Shown here piece by piece: positions 8,631 to 16,828 of a stretch of 52,963 nucleotides of DNA (its first letter is position 1; each line of letters begins with the position of its first letter). Source of the stretch: DATEEG01 sp035525055 (lineage in GTDB: Bacteria; Actinomycetota; Acidimicrobiia; Spongiisociales; ZC4RG35); NCBI GenBank assembly GCA_035525055.1, contig DATLEZ010000087.1, positions 1 to 52,963 of the forward strand, in the 5' to 3' direction. Below the pieces are notes generated by a model. The model did not search any database. It was not told the DNA's origin and was given only the letters and a program-made list of their open reading frames with translations. Made by a program: the position numbers and the translations under genes.

Positions 8631-9413
8631 ATGAGAGGAGGCAAGGCCCTGGCATGGGTGGCAGGAGCGGTCCTGGCGTTTCTGCACATCCCGATCTTCC
8701 TCGTATTCCTCTATGCCTTTACGACCGAGGAAGCCAGCTTTCAGTTCCCGCCGCCGGGGCTGACCACCCGATGGTTCGGTGTCGCCGCCGCCAACCCGGA
8801 CATCCGCGAAGCCCTCTCCCTGTCCCTGACGGTGGCGGCGGTCGCCACCGGGGTGGCATTGATTCTCGGGACTCTCGCTGCGGGGGCAATCTGGCGGTCG
8901 CGCTTCTTCGGGAGGGAAACCCTCTCCCTGTTCATCGTGCTTCCGATCGCCCTCCCCGGCATCATCACCGGGATCGCCCTGCGCTCAGCGATCAATCTCG
9001 CCGATCTCACCTTCGGCTTCTGGACGCTGGTGATCGGCCACGCCACCTTTTGTGTCGCCGTTGCCTACAACAACGTGATCGCACGCATGCGACGCACGTC
9101 ACCTTCCCTCCTGGAGGCGTCGATGGACCTGGGAGCGAGTGGTTGGCAGACGTTCCGACACGTGCTCCTCCCTCAACTCGCCCCCGCACTGGTCACCGGT
9201 GGCATGCTGGCCTTTGCCTTGTCATTCGATGAGATCATCGTGACGACCTTCACGGCCGGACAGCAGCAGACACTCCCCATCTGGATCTTCTCGTCTTTGG
9301 TGCGGCCCCGGCAGCGTCCGGTCACCAACGTCGTGGCGGTGCTGGTGGTGGTGCTGACCTTCTTGCCAATCATCCTCAGCCAGCGGTTCGCCCGCCGGAC
9401 CGACGAGCATTAG
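8631..9413 (+). CDS. potC: Polyamine ABC transporter permease, PotC-like
   Basis: A 260-residue second permease of the importer, 16 bases after the PotB-like gene. It has an N-terminal signal-anchor (AGAVLAFLHIPIFLVFLYAF) and further membrane helices, with the EAA loop LEASMDLGASGWQTFRHVLLPQLAP and the PotC-like LAFALSFDEIIVTTFTAG. It completes the set ATPase, binding protein and two permeases needed for a functional importer. Confidence 0.9.
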   Translation: MRGGKALAWVAGAVLAFLHIPIFLVFLYAFTTEEASFQFPPPGLTTRWFGVAAANPDIREALSLSLTVAAVATGVALILGTLAAGAIWRSRFFGRETLSLFIVLPIALPGIITGIALRSAINLADLTFGFWTLVIGHATFCVAVAYNNVIARMRRTSPSLLEASMDLGASGWQTFRHVLLPQLAPALVTGGMLAFALSFDEIIVTTFTAGQQQTLPIWIFSSLVRPRQRPVTNVVAVLVVVLTFLPIILSQRFARRTDEH

Positions 9414-9442
9414 ACGAAAGCGACAACGAGACAGGAGTCAGA

Positions 9443-10885
9443 ATGAGCGACAAGCTCTGGATAGATGGTCGGTGGACGGACTCACAGGGCGGAGGCGAGC
9501 TCGAGGTCGAGAACCCAGCCACCGGCGAGGTGGTCGGCAGCGTGGTCGACGGGAGCGCGGCGGATGTCGACAACGCGGTCAGGGCCGCCAACACCGCCTT
9601 CTTCGATGGCCGCTGGTCGAAGCTAAGTCCGGGCGCACGGGCTCTGGCGATCCACCGCATGGCCGACATGCTGGAAACCCGGGCCGAGGAATTCGCCAGG
9701 GTCGAATCGGAAGACACCGGAAAACCCTATGCCGGTGGCTCCCTGGGAGCCGACCTGCCGATGGCGGTCGACAACCTGCGCTTCTTCGCAGCTGCCGCAC
9801 GCAACATCGCCGGCACGGCTTCGGGCGATTTCATGACCGGATACACCTCCATGCTGCGGCGGGAGCCGGTAGGCCCGATCGGACAGATCGCGCCGTGGAA
9901 CTACCCGCTGGCGATGGCGATCTGGAAGATCGGACCTGCTTTGGCTGCGGGTTGCACCACTGTGTTGAAGCCCGCCCCCGGCACCCCCCGCACCGCCCTC
10001 ATGCTCGGGGAGCTCGCCAAGGAGGCCGGTATTCCCGACGGCGTATTCAACGTCGTCACCGGCGGCAACGACACCGGACAAGCTCTGGTCGAGCACCCCG
10101 ATCTGCGAATGATCTCGCTGACCGGGTCGACCGGAACGGGCAAGAAGGTCATGAAGACCGCCGCCGACACCCTCAAGCGGGTCCACCTCGAACTAGGTGG
10201 CAAGGCGCCCTTCATAGTGTTCGAGGACGCCGATCTCGAGGCCGTGGCCGCCGCTGCCCAGATCGGAGCCCTGTTCAACACTGGCCAGGACTGCACCGCA
10301 GCCGCCCGGTTGTATGCATCGAGAGACAGGATCGGTGAAGTGATCGATGCGGTCGTCGAGATCTTCGAGTCGACCAAGGTGGGCGATCCCTGGAGTGATG
10401 ACACGTTCATGGGCCCGCTGATCTCAGGCACCCAGCGAGACCGGGTCTCCGCCTTTGTCGATCGGGCCAGAAAGGAAGGAGCCAAGGTCGTGACCGGTGG
10501 CCAGGTACCCGCCGGCATGGACCGCGGTTACTTCTACGCCCCGACGGTCATCACCGACGTCGACCAGCGCTCGGAGATCGTCCAGCAGGAGGTCTTCGGG
10601 CCGGTGCTGGTAGTGCTTCCGTTCGAAGGGGAGGAAGAGGCGATCAGGCTCGGCAACGACGTCCTCTACGGACTCGCCGCCTCGGTCTGGACCAAGGACA
10701 TCGGACGCGCCCTCCGGGTGGCCGCGGCACTCGAGTTCGGCACGGTATGGGTCAACGATCACATCCCCCTGGCGTCGGAGGCTCCCCACGGCGGATTCAA
10801 GCAATCCGGGTTTGGCAAGGATCTCTCCGAGGAGGCGGTGCTCGACTACACGATCACCAAGCATGTCATGGTCAAGCACGCCTGA
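9443..10885 (+). CDS. Aminobutyraldehyde (aldehyde) dehydrogenase
   Basis: A 480-residue NAD(P)-dependent aldehyde dehydrogenase. The glutamate HLELGGKAP and the nucleophilic cysteine in FNTGQDCTAAARL are present, as are the cofactor-binding ISLTGSTGTGKKV and the C-terminal SEAPHGGFKQSGFGKD. Overall it most resembles gamma-aminobutyraldehyde dehydrogenases, which oxidise 4-aminobutanal from putrescine to GABA. Position as last gene of the polyamine importer operon supports this. A GGAG ribosome-binding site lies upstream. A 29-nt exact tandem duplication spans its last codons and stop. Confidence 0.9.
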   Translation: MSDKLWIDGRWTDSQGGGELEVENPATGEVVGSVVDGSAADVDNAVRAANTAFFDGRWSKLSPGARALAIHRMADMLETRAEEFARVESEDTGKPYAGGSLGADLPMAVDNLRFFAAAARNIAGTASGDFMTGYTSMLRREPVGPIGQIAPWNYPLAMAIWKIGPALAAGCTTVLKPAPGTPRTALMLGELAKEAGIPDGVFNVVTGGNDTGQALVEHPDLRMISLTGSTGTGKKVMKTAADTLKRVHLELGGKAPFIVFEDADLEAVAAAAQIGALFNTGQDCTAAARLYASRDRIGEVIDAVVEIFESTKVGDPWSDDTFMGPLISGTQRDRVSAFVDRARKEGAKVVTGGQVPAGMDRGYFYAPTVITDVDQRSEIVQQEVFGPVLVVLPFEGEEEAIRLGNDVLYGLAASVWTKDIGRALRVAAALEFGTVWVNDHIPLASEAPHGGFKQSGFGKDLSEEAVLDYTITKHVMVKHA

Positions 10886-10928
10886 CACGTCGGGTGCAGG
10901 TCAAGCACGCCTGACACGTCGGGTGCAG
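10871..10928. repeat. 29-nt exact tandem duplication over a stop codon
   Basis: The unit beginning GTCAAGCACGCCTGACACGT and ending CGGGTGCAG occurs at 10871-10899 and again, identically, at 10900-10928. The first copy contains the last codons (VKHA) and TGA of the aldehyde dehydrogenase; the second is non-coding. Perfect identity suggests recent replication slippage. Confidence 0.95.
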
Positions 10929-10938
10929 GTCGAGACGC

Positions 10939-11799
10939 CTATCGGAACCGAAGCCAGTGCGCCCATCGATGCCAGGCCCGCAGGTCGGGCTGGTGGCCGC
11001 ATGCCACCATCGCCGTTCTCATTGGGGTGTTGAGCACGTCGACGTCAGACAGTATCTGCTTGAAGCCCCTCTGTCGCGCCGCCGACGTGGCGGCCATCAG
11101 CAGCCGCCGTCCAAGTCCAAGACCACGATGAGCCGGGAGAACACCGATGTAGGCGATCGTGGCGGTGTCTTCTTCGTCGAAGGCGGATAGACCCACCATC
11201 CCGATGGGCTCGCCGTCCACGTAGCCGATCAAACAGCTCGATCTGTCCTCGGGTGCTAGCGAGGTCATCATCACTCTGGCCCAGTTCTCAGGCCCGGTGG
11301 CCGCGTAGTAGTAGTTGTCGTTGCGGTCCAACCCACTTGAGGGAACCCCGGAGAAGACCGCCGAGTAGGCATCGTCTCCCACCTCCTCGAGGGAACGGGT
11401 CTCGATGGTGACGTCGAGAGGCTCGCCCCGATCGACCCAGAGGTACCCGTGCTTTTCCTGGAACAACTCGAAACCAAGTGCCTCGAACAAGTGGATGCGC
11501 CCCCACGGGTGCTCATGGACCTCGAGGTTGGTGTTGGCCTGCAGAACGGATGGCGTCGATGCGGGAAGATCGGCGACCACGCTGCCCAACAGATCGGCGC
11601 CGGCAGAGAACCAATCCTCGTCCCACGGAAGCTGCAGGCCAGCTAGGAACATCTCGAGTGGTGGCAGCGACCCCAGCCACGCATCGTCGGGGACACTCGC
11701 TTCGATGTGGAGGTCGACCTGAGCCACCTGGGTGGATCCGCGATACAGCCCGTACCTGAACGGCACGTCATCCTGGCTGATCGCACGGACGCTCGACAT
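10939..11799 (-). CDS. GNAT-family N-acetyltransferase, probable tandem GNAT
   Basis: A 286-residue protein whose C-terminal third is a clear GNAT domain: IGYVDGEPIGMVGLSAFDEEDTATIAYIGVLPAHRGLGLGRRLL contains the acetyl-CoA motif (R/Q)xxGxG/A. The N-terminal half also has beta-rich GNAT-like character (LFEALGFELFQEKHGYLWV) and may be a degenerate second domain. The ATG at 11797-11799 (MSSVRAISQDDV) was chosen because the extension upstream to 12084 runs through a dispersed repeat element. The acceptor substrate is unknown. It is convergent with the polyamine operon. Confidence 0.85.
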   Translation of the reverse strand: MSSVRAISQDDVPFRYGLYRGSTQVAQVDLHIEASVPDDAWLGSLPPLEMFLAGLQLPWDEDWFSAGADLLGSVVADLPASTPSVLQANTNLEVHEHPWGRIHLFEALGFELFQEKHGYLWVDRGEPLDVTIETRSLEEVGDDAYSAVFSGVPSSGLDRNDNYYYAATGPENWARVMMTSLAPEDRSSCLIGYVDGEPIGMVGLSAFDEEDTATIAYIGVLPAHRGLGLGRRLLMAATSAARQRGFKQILSDVDVLNTPMRTAMVACGHQPDLRAWHRWAHWLRFR

Positions 11800-11892
11800 C
11801 GCCAGAGACGGTAAAGGCAAACGCGATTTTTGGAGGCGAAAGAGAAGAGCAACGAAGCAAGCGGATTCGGCACTGTCTTCGAATAGCACCCG

Positions 11893-11999
11893 AAATTTGG
11901 CGGGTGGGTCCCGGCGAATTCGAAATTCGGTCTGAGGGTCCCGGCAACCGGGAGCGTGGCACCAGATATGGTGAGAGCCGGGACTGGTGCGCCAAATTT
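11893..11999 (-). repeat. Dispersed 107-bp palindromic element, copy A
   Basis: This copy is bounded by perfect 10-bp terminal inverted repeats, AAATTTGGCG and CGCCAAATTT. Read on the minus strand it aligns without gaps to copy C (50825-50930), with roughly four fifths of positions identical by eye, and more loosely to copy B (25174-25278). It contains an inner palindrome around CTCCCGGTT/CGGGA and has no coding capacity. It fills the gap between the GNAT and the ABC exporter genes. Confidence 0.85.
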
Positions 12000-12044
12000 G
12001 CGGAGCGAAAAGTTGGGAGCAGGGCATCCTAGCCTGATGTAAAC

Positions 12045-12794
12045 ATGGCTGCACGTGCTCCCCTAACCGTCGGTTCGGCGGCACGCGCCATCGATGCAGT
12101 GAAGGTCTACGGCGACGGACCGACTGCCGTCAGGGCCCTCGACGGGATCACCCTGGAAATCCCTGCCGGCGAATTCACCGTGATCATGGGGGCGTCCGGG
12201 TCGGGGAAGTCGACCCTGCTTCATTGCCTGGCCGGCCTGGACAACTTGACGAGCGGGCATATCTTGATCGGTGAGACCGACCTCGCCTCTCTCGACGACG
12301 CCGCCCTCACCAGACTCCGACGTGACAGAGTCGGTTTCATCTTTCAGGCGTACAACCTCATCCCGACGCTGACGGCCGGTGAGAACATCTCGCTGCCACT
12401 TTCCATTGCGAATCGTAAGCCAGACGACTCCTGGTTCAACGCTGTCGTCGAGACGCTCAACCTGGGCGATCGCCTCACCCACAGACCCAGCCAGCTCTCT
12501 GGCGGCCAGCAACAGAGAGTGGCGGCCGCACGGGCGCTCATCACCAGGCCCGACATCGTCTTCGCCGACGAGCCCTCCGGCAACCTCGACTCCCGATCGG
12601 GACACCAATTGCTGGAATTCCTGCGCCGGGCTGTCGACGAATTCGGACAGACGATCGTCATGGTCACGCACGACGCCAACGCTGCCGCATTTGCCGACCG
12701 CGCCGTGTTCCTGGCCGACGGCCGCGTCGTCGATGAGTTGTTGGCGCCGACGGCCGACCGGATCCTTGATCGGATCAAGAGTCTTGAGCCCTGA
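12045..12794 (+). CDS. ABC exporter ATPase, LolD/MacB type
   Basis: A 249-residue ATPase of the MacB/LolD/FtsE class: Walker A GASGSGKST, the class-specific VGFIFQAYNLIPTLTAGENISLPL, signature LSGGQQQRVAAARAL and Walker B IVFADEPSGNLD. These ATPases work with FtsX-like permeases in mechanotransmission rather than classical transport, moving lipoproteins, peptides or drugs at the outer face of the membrane. The gene is 39 bases ahead of the FtsX-like permease gene, which is its obvious partner. Confidence 0.93.
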   Translation: MAARAPLTVGSAARAIDAVKVYGDGPTAVRALDGITLEIPAGEFTVIMGASGSGKSTLLHCLAGLDNLTSGHILIGETDLASLDDAALTRLRRDRVGFIFQAYNLIPTLTAGENISLPLSIANRKPDDSWFNAVVETLNLGDRLTHRPSQLSGGQQQRVAAARALITRPDIVFADEPSGNLDSRSGHQLLEFLRRAVDEFGQTIVMVTHDANAAAFADRAVFLADGRVVDELLAPTADRILDRIKSLEP

Positions 12795-12833
12795 CCACCC
12801 TTTGCCGCCCGAGTCGATGGTGCTTGAGTCCTG

Positions 12834-15365
12834 ATGCTGCGGGCGACATGGAGGGGCCTGGTCGGTCACCGGCTTCGCTTCGCTCTCACTGCCCTGGCGA
12901 TCGCCCTCGGCGTGGGTCTGGTGGCCGCCAGTTTCATGTTTACCGACAGCCTCGATCAGGCCTTCGACGACCTCTTCGGCGCCAGTCTCACTGGCTTCGA
13001 CGTCCAGGTGCGTCCGATCGTCGACGATGACCTGTCGTTTACCCAGGGCAAGCCCCTCGACGAAGGATTGGTCGCCCGGGTCCGCTTGGTCGACGGGGTC
13101 GATGCGGCAGCAGGAAGCCTGTTCGGTTTTGCCCAGATCGCCATCGACGGCGAGCCCGTCCAGAACGGGCAGGCGCCGTCGTTCGTGGTCAGCTGGCCGA
13201 GCCTGGTGTCGACGTTCGGAGTCAGATCCGGCCAACAGCCGCTCGGACCGGACGAGGCGGCCATAGACCCGAGCACCGCCGAACGCTATGAAGTCGCGAT
13301 CGGCGAGCAGATCCGGGTCGTGGGCGTCGGCGAACCAATGTCCTACACGGTGACCGGCACCGCCGGCCTCGAAGGATTCGACAGCTTCGGTGGCTCGGCG
13401 ACGGTCTATGTCCCCCTCGCTACCGCTCAAGACCTGCTCGATCTTCCGGGCCAGGTTCTCAGCATCGAGGTGCAGACCGACGACCAGACCCCCCTCGATG
13501 AAATGATCCAGCGCATCGGGCCGATGCTGCCTGAGGGGGTCGAGGCGGTGTCGGCTCAGAGCGCGGCTGAGGAGCAACTTGCGACGTTCAAAGACGCGCT
13601 TGGCTTTCTCAATACTTTCCTGCTCGTCTTCGCCGGTGTCACAGTGTTCGTCGCGGCGTTTCTGATTCAGAACACGTTCCGGATCATCGTCGCCCAGAGA
13701 ACCCAGGAACTGGCGATGTTGCGAGCCGTGGGAGCATCGCGCCGCCAGGTGATCGGGATGGTCCTCGGCGAGGCCACCATCGTGGCGGCGATCGCCTCGG
13801 TGGCCGGTCTCGGCCTCGGAGTCGTCCTGGCCCGATTGATTCGCCGACTCCTCTCCTTCGGTGGTGCCCTTCCCTCGGCCCCTCTGCAGCTGGCCGGTCG
13901 AACGGTGCTGATCGGACTTGCCACCGGCATCGTCATCACAGTGGCGTCGGCGGTGCTGCCGGCGCGGTGGGCTTCGCGGGTCGCTCCCGTGGCCGCCCTC
14001 AGAAAGGTCCAGGTTCCCGAATCGAGGGGATTGCTGCGACGGAGGGCAATCATCGGTCTCGACATCTCCGGGCTTGGCATTGCGATCATGACCGTCGGTC
14101 TGGTGCTCGAGCGTGAAGATCAGACCATTCCCGACATCGCCCTGGTCGGAGCCGGGGCCGGGTTGATCTTCATTGGCGTCGCCGCGTTGTTAGCGGTCGT
14201 CGCCCGCCCGATAACTGCTCTCGTTGGTGCCCCGCTCAAGGCGGCCGGCTTGCCGGGACGACTGGCCGTCGACAACGCCGGGCGCAGTCCCCGGCGAACT
14301 GCTGCGACGGCCTCGGCGCTTATGGTCGGACTGGCCCTGGTAGGTCTGACGCTGGTCCTGGCCGATTCGCTCAAGACAACCGCCTCGATCCTTCTGGAGG
14401 AGCGATTCCAGGCCGATCTGGTGATATCTCCGGCTGGATTCGGAGGTAGTCGCCTATCGCCGGAACTGGCGATTCGGGTGGCCGAGCTTCCTGAGGTCAA
14501 GCTGGCGTCGGCGGTTCGAGGGGGTCAGGTCGAGGTCGAAGACGAGACCCGATTCTTGATCGGGGTCGATCCCTCGACGCTGGAGGAACTGGTCAGCTTC
14601 ACGGTCATCGAAGGGGCCATAACTGAAATCGGGGCAGGCAGCATCGGGGTCCGACGGGGCCTGGCCGAGCAGTTGGGAGTCCATGCCGGCGACAAGCTGA
14701 CGGTTCGCTTCGCCCGGAGCGGTGACCAGGTTTTCAACGTGGCCGCCGTCTACGACGCCCGCGGGCTGGGAGCGGGATTGATGGTTGATCGCAGCACCTT
14801 CGCCGCCAACTTCACCGAGCAATTTGACGACCAGGTCTTCATCGACCTCATCGACGGGCTCTCAGTTGAGGAGGGGCGAACGGCGGTCGAGGAAATCAGC
14901 GAAGAGTTCGTGGGTGCTGAGGTCCTCGATCAGTCCGAGTTCCGCCAACAGGCGTCCACCCAGATCGATCAGTTGGTTCGACTGGTGTTCGGCCTCCTGG
15001 GGGTGGCGGTGGTCATTGCCATATTCGGGATCACGAACACCCTCTCGCTGTCGGTCCTGGAGAGGACCAGGGAAATAGGGCTGCTGCGGGCGGTGGGAAT
15101 GAGCCGCGGCCAGCTTCGGAGGTCGATCACCTGGGAATCGGCGTTGATCGCCGTTCTGGGAGCAACTATCGGGATGGGCCTCGGTTTGTTCTTCGCCTGG
15201 GCAGTGATTGCAGCCCTCGAGGACGACGTCCTCGTGTTGTCGATTCCGTGGGACCAGGTTGCCCTGGCGCTGGTGGCGGCCGGGCTCGCAGGTGTGGTCG
15301 CCGCCGTCATCCCCGCCTGGAGGGCATCGAGAAGAGACATCCTCGAAGCAATCGCGTACGAGTAG
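12834..15365 (+). CDS. FtsX-like permease with two FtsX domains
   Basis: An 843-residue membrane protein with two FtsX domains. A signal-anchor helix (about residues 17-36) is followed by a large extracytoplasmic MacB-type periplasmic core domain, three helices from about 256 (FLNTFLLVFAGVTVFVAAFLIQNTF), a mid-protein pair, a second extracytoplasmic region, and three C-terminal helices beginning LVRLVFGLLGVAVVIAIFGITNTLSLSVLERTREIGLLRAVG. The two-half layout with around ten membrane segments is usual in Gram-positive exporters of the MacB superfamily. It pairs with the ATPase just upstream. The substrate is unknown. Confidence 0.92.
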   Translation: MLRATWRGLVGHRLRFALTALAIALGVGLVAASFMFTDSLDQAFDDLFGASLTGFDVQVRPIVDDDLSFTQGKPLDEGLVARVRLVDGVDAAAGSLFGFAQIAIDGEPVQNGQAPSFVVSWPSLVSTFGVRSGQQPLGPDEAAIDPSTAERYEVAIGEQIRVVGVGEPMSYTVTGTAGLEGFDSFGGSATVYVPLATAQDLLDLPGQVLSIEVQTDDQTPLDEMIQRIGPMLPEGVEAVSAQSAAEEQLATFKDALGFLNTFLLVFAGVTVFVAAFLIQNTFRIIVAQRTQELAMLRAVGASRRQVIGMVLGEATIVAAIASVAGLGLGVVLARLIRRLLSFGGALPSAPLQLAGRTVLIGLATGIVITVASAVLPARWASRVAPVAALRKVQVPESRGLLRRRAIIGLDISGLGIAIMTVGLVLEREDQTIPDIALVGAGAGLIFIGVAALLAVVARPITALVGAPLKAAGLPGRLAVDNAGRSPRRTAATASALMVGLALVGLTLVLADSLKTTASILLEERFQADLVISPAGFGGSRLSPELAIRVAELPEVKLASAVRGGQVEVEDETRFLIGVDPSTLEELVSFTVIEGAITEIGAGSIGVRRGLAEQLGVHAGDKLTVRFARSGDQVFNVAAVYDARGLGAGLMVDRSTFAANFTEQFDDQVFIDLIDGLSVEEGRTAVEEISEEFVGAEVLDQSEFRQQASTQIDQLVRLVFGLLGVAVVIAIFGITNTLSLSVLERTREIGLLRAVGMSRGQLRRSITWESALIAVLGATIGMGLGLFFAWAVIAALEDDVLVLSIPWDQVALALVAAGLAGVVAAVIPAWRASRRDILEAIAYE

Positions 15366-15425
15366 AGATTCGCGAGGGCATGCGCCTCCGGTTCGTAAAC
15401 GAATTCTTGCAAGAAGGGGACCAGG

Positions 15426-15524
15426 CGAACCGGCGTCGGCCTTTGGGTTCGCCTGCGACCGGAGTTCGCGCACCCCCCTCGATCGCCCAAAGCGGCGATC
15501 GGTCCCCCTGCTTGCGGGGGGACA
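15426..15524 (+). repeat. Dispersed 99-bp hairpin element, copy D
   Basis: It aligns without gaps to 35464-35562; both share CGAACCGGCG at the left, a nearly invariant central block (CCTGCGACCGGAGTTCGCGC and CACCCCCCTCGATC), and a right-hand hairpin GTCCCCC/GGGGGAC. Weaker similarity extends about 20 bases further left. The hairpin loop is TGCTTGCG here and its exact reverse complement in the other copy. This copy lies just downstream of the FtsX-like gene. Confidence 0.88.
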
Positions 15525-15624
15525 AGGGGTCCTCGCTCTACGCAACTCGATTGCTGGTAACGCTCAACCTTTGACCGGGAAAGATCGATGGTCTTCGTAC
15601 CATCCCTCCGGCGTGGATTTATCT

Positions 15625-16821
15625 ATGAGTTCTGCCTTCTTGTTCGTTTATGGCTTAGTGGCGCTGTTTCTGACGTCCAATGCCATTCGGAAACCATCGC
15701 CACCTTCTTCCCGCTTTCCGGCTTTGTGGCTTCCAGCCGTGTTTGTTGCCGAGATTCCCTGGTTCTGGTTTCTCCTTCGGATTGTCGTGAGCGGAGGCTT
15801 TGCGGCCATAGGCGCCCACCAACTCCCGATCGGGCGCGTGGGATTGTTGGTGCTCGCAATCGCACAGGTGCTGCAACTCGAACTGGTCCGGCGAGCGGAC
15901 GCGTCGGCTCGCGAGGTTGGTCCGGGGAGAGCCGCGGCCGCATGGTGGGAGAGGATCACCGGCTGGCCATATCGGATTCCGGCAGGCATTGAACGAACGG
16001 CCGGGATCGAATACAGGCCCGGCCTGACTCTCGACGTTTATAGGCCTAGCGGTCCCCCCACTGAGTCGGTTCCTTGCCTCGTCTACGTCCATGGTGGTAG
16101 CTGGGGTGGGGGCGATCCGCGCCGGGTCTTCCGCACCGTCGTGCATCACCTCGCCTCCCAGGGATGGGGAGTTTTGACGATCCGTTATCCGTTGTCTCCG
16201 ACGGCGACGTTCCCCGACCATGTTGTCGGCGTCAACCGGGCGCTGCATTGGGTCAAGACCAAAGGGGCCGAGACATTCGGACTGGACCCCGACCGAATCG
16301 CGGTGGCGGGGGGATCGGCTGGCGCCCATCTGGCATCACTGGCGGTCCTATCGAACGGCGACCACCAGCCTGGTTTCGAATCGGCCGACACCTCAGTCAA
16401 GGCAGCCGTCGTCCTCTACGGCATCTACGACTTCTTCAACCGAAACAACACCCGGGTCAATTGGTCGCTCATTCCGAATCGAGTGATGAAGGCAGCATTG
16501 GCCGACGCCCCCGATCGCTATCGGGAAGCCTCCCCTCTCGACCAGGTTCGGGGTGACGCTCCCCCATTCCTGGTGGTCCACGGCACGAGCGACTCCCTCG
16601 TCCCGATCGCAGAAGCGGAGTTCTTCGTCGAGGCTCTGCGCGCGGTCGGCGCCCCCGTCGAGTTCTTGCCGGTGCGCCGCGCTCAGCATGCTTTCGACGT
16701 TCTGGGTGGAGTGCGAACCAGGGCACTGGCAGTGCGAATCGAACACTTCCTCGAATCGAGCTTCTCCGAGACCGTGAACGATTCGCTTCCCTCCGACGCA
16801 CACAAGCCGGACGCGGCATGA
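15625..16821 (+). CDS. Membrane-anchored alpha/beta hydrolase (lipase/esterase-like)
   Basis: A 398-residue protein with three or so N-terminal membrane helices (about residues 1-90) followed by an alpha/beta-hydrolase-3 domain. The oxyanion-hole motif is VYVHGGSWGGGD, the nucleophile elbow GGSAGAHLA (GxSxG), the acid HGTSDSLVP and the histidine RRAQHAFD, so the triad is complete. The layout resembles the actinobacterial hormone-sensitive-lipase group with membrane anchors. A longer frame reaching back to 15208 is rejected because it overlaps the FtsX gene and the repeat; the ATG at 15625 begins the first helix. Confidence 0.85.
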   Translation: MSSAFLFVYGLVALFLTSNAIRKPSPPSSRFPALWLPAVFVAEIPWFWFLLRIVVSGGFAAIGAHQLPIGRVGLLVLAIAQVLQLELVRRADASAREVGPGRAAAAWWERITGWPYRIPAGIERTAGIEYRPGLTLDVYRPSGPPTESVPCLVYVHGGSWGGGDPRRVFRTVVHHLASQGWGVLTIRYPLSPTATFPDHVVGVNRALHWVKTKGAETFGLDPDRIAVAGGSAGAHLASLAVLSNGDHQPGFESADTSVKAAVVLYGIYDFFNRNNTRVNWSLIPNRVMKAALADAPDRYREASPLDQVRGDAPPFLVVHGTSDSLVPIAEAEFFVEALRAVGAPVEFLPVRRAQHAFDVLGGVRTRALAVRIEHFLESSFSETVNDSLPSDAHKPDAA

Positions 16822-16828
16822 TGGGGGT

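Noticed and set aside
12783..12834. Repeat of CTTGAGYCCTGA at the end of the ABC ATPase gene and just before the FtsX start
   Set aside because: Only 12 bases with one mismatch and no extended similarity; likely chance in a short gap.
12063..13577. A long open frame of about 500 codons on the minus strand opposite the LolD/FtsX genes
   Set aside because: It lies antisense to two well-recognised genes, has no recognisable motif and is typical of spurious frames in GC-rich DNA. The same applies to long minus-strand frames opposite potA (5684-6493), kbl (25981-27012) and the oxidoreductase at 41320-42267.
15208..15624. N-terminal extension of the alpha/beta hydrolase frame
   Set aside because: It overlaps the FtsX gene and runs through a dispersed repeat; the membrane helix starts at the ATG at 15625.
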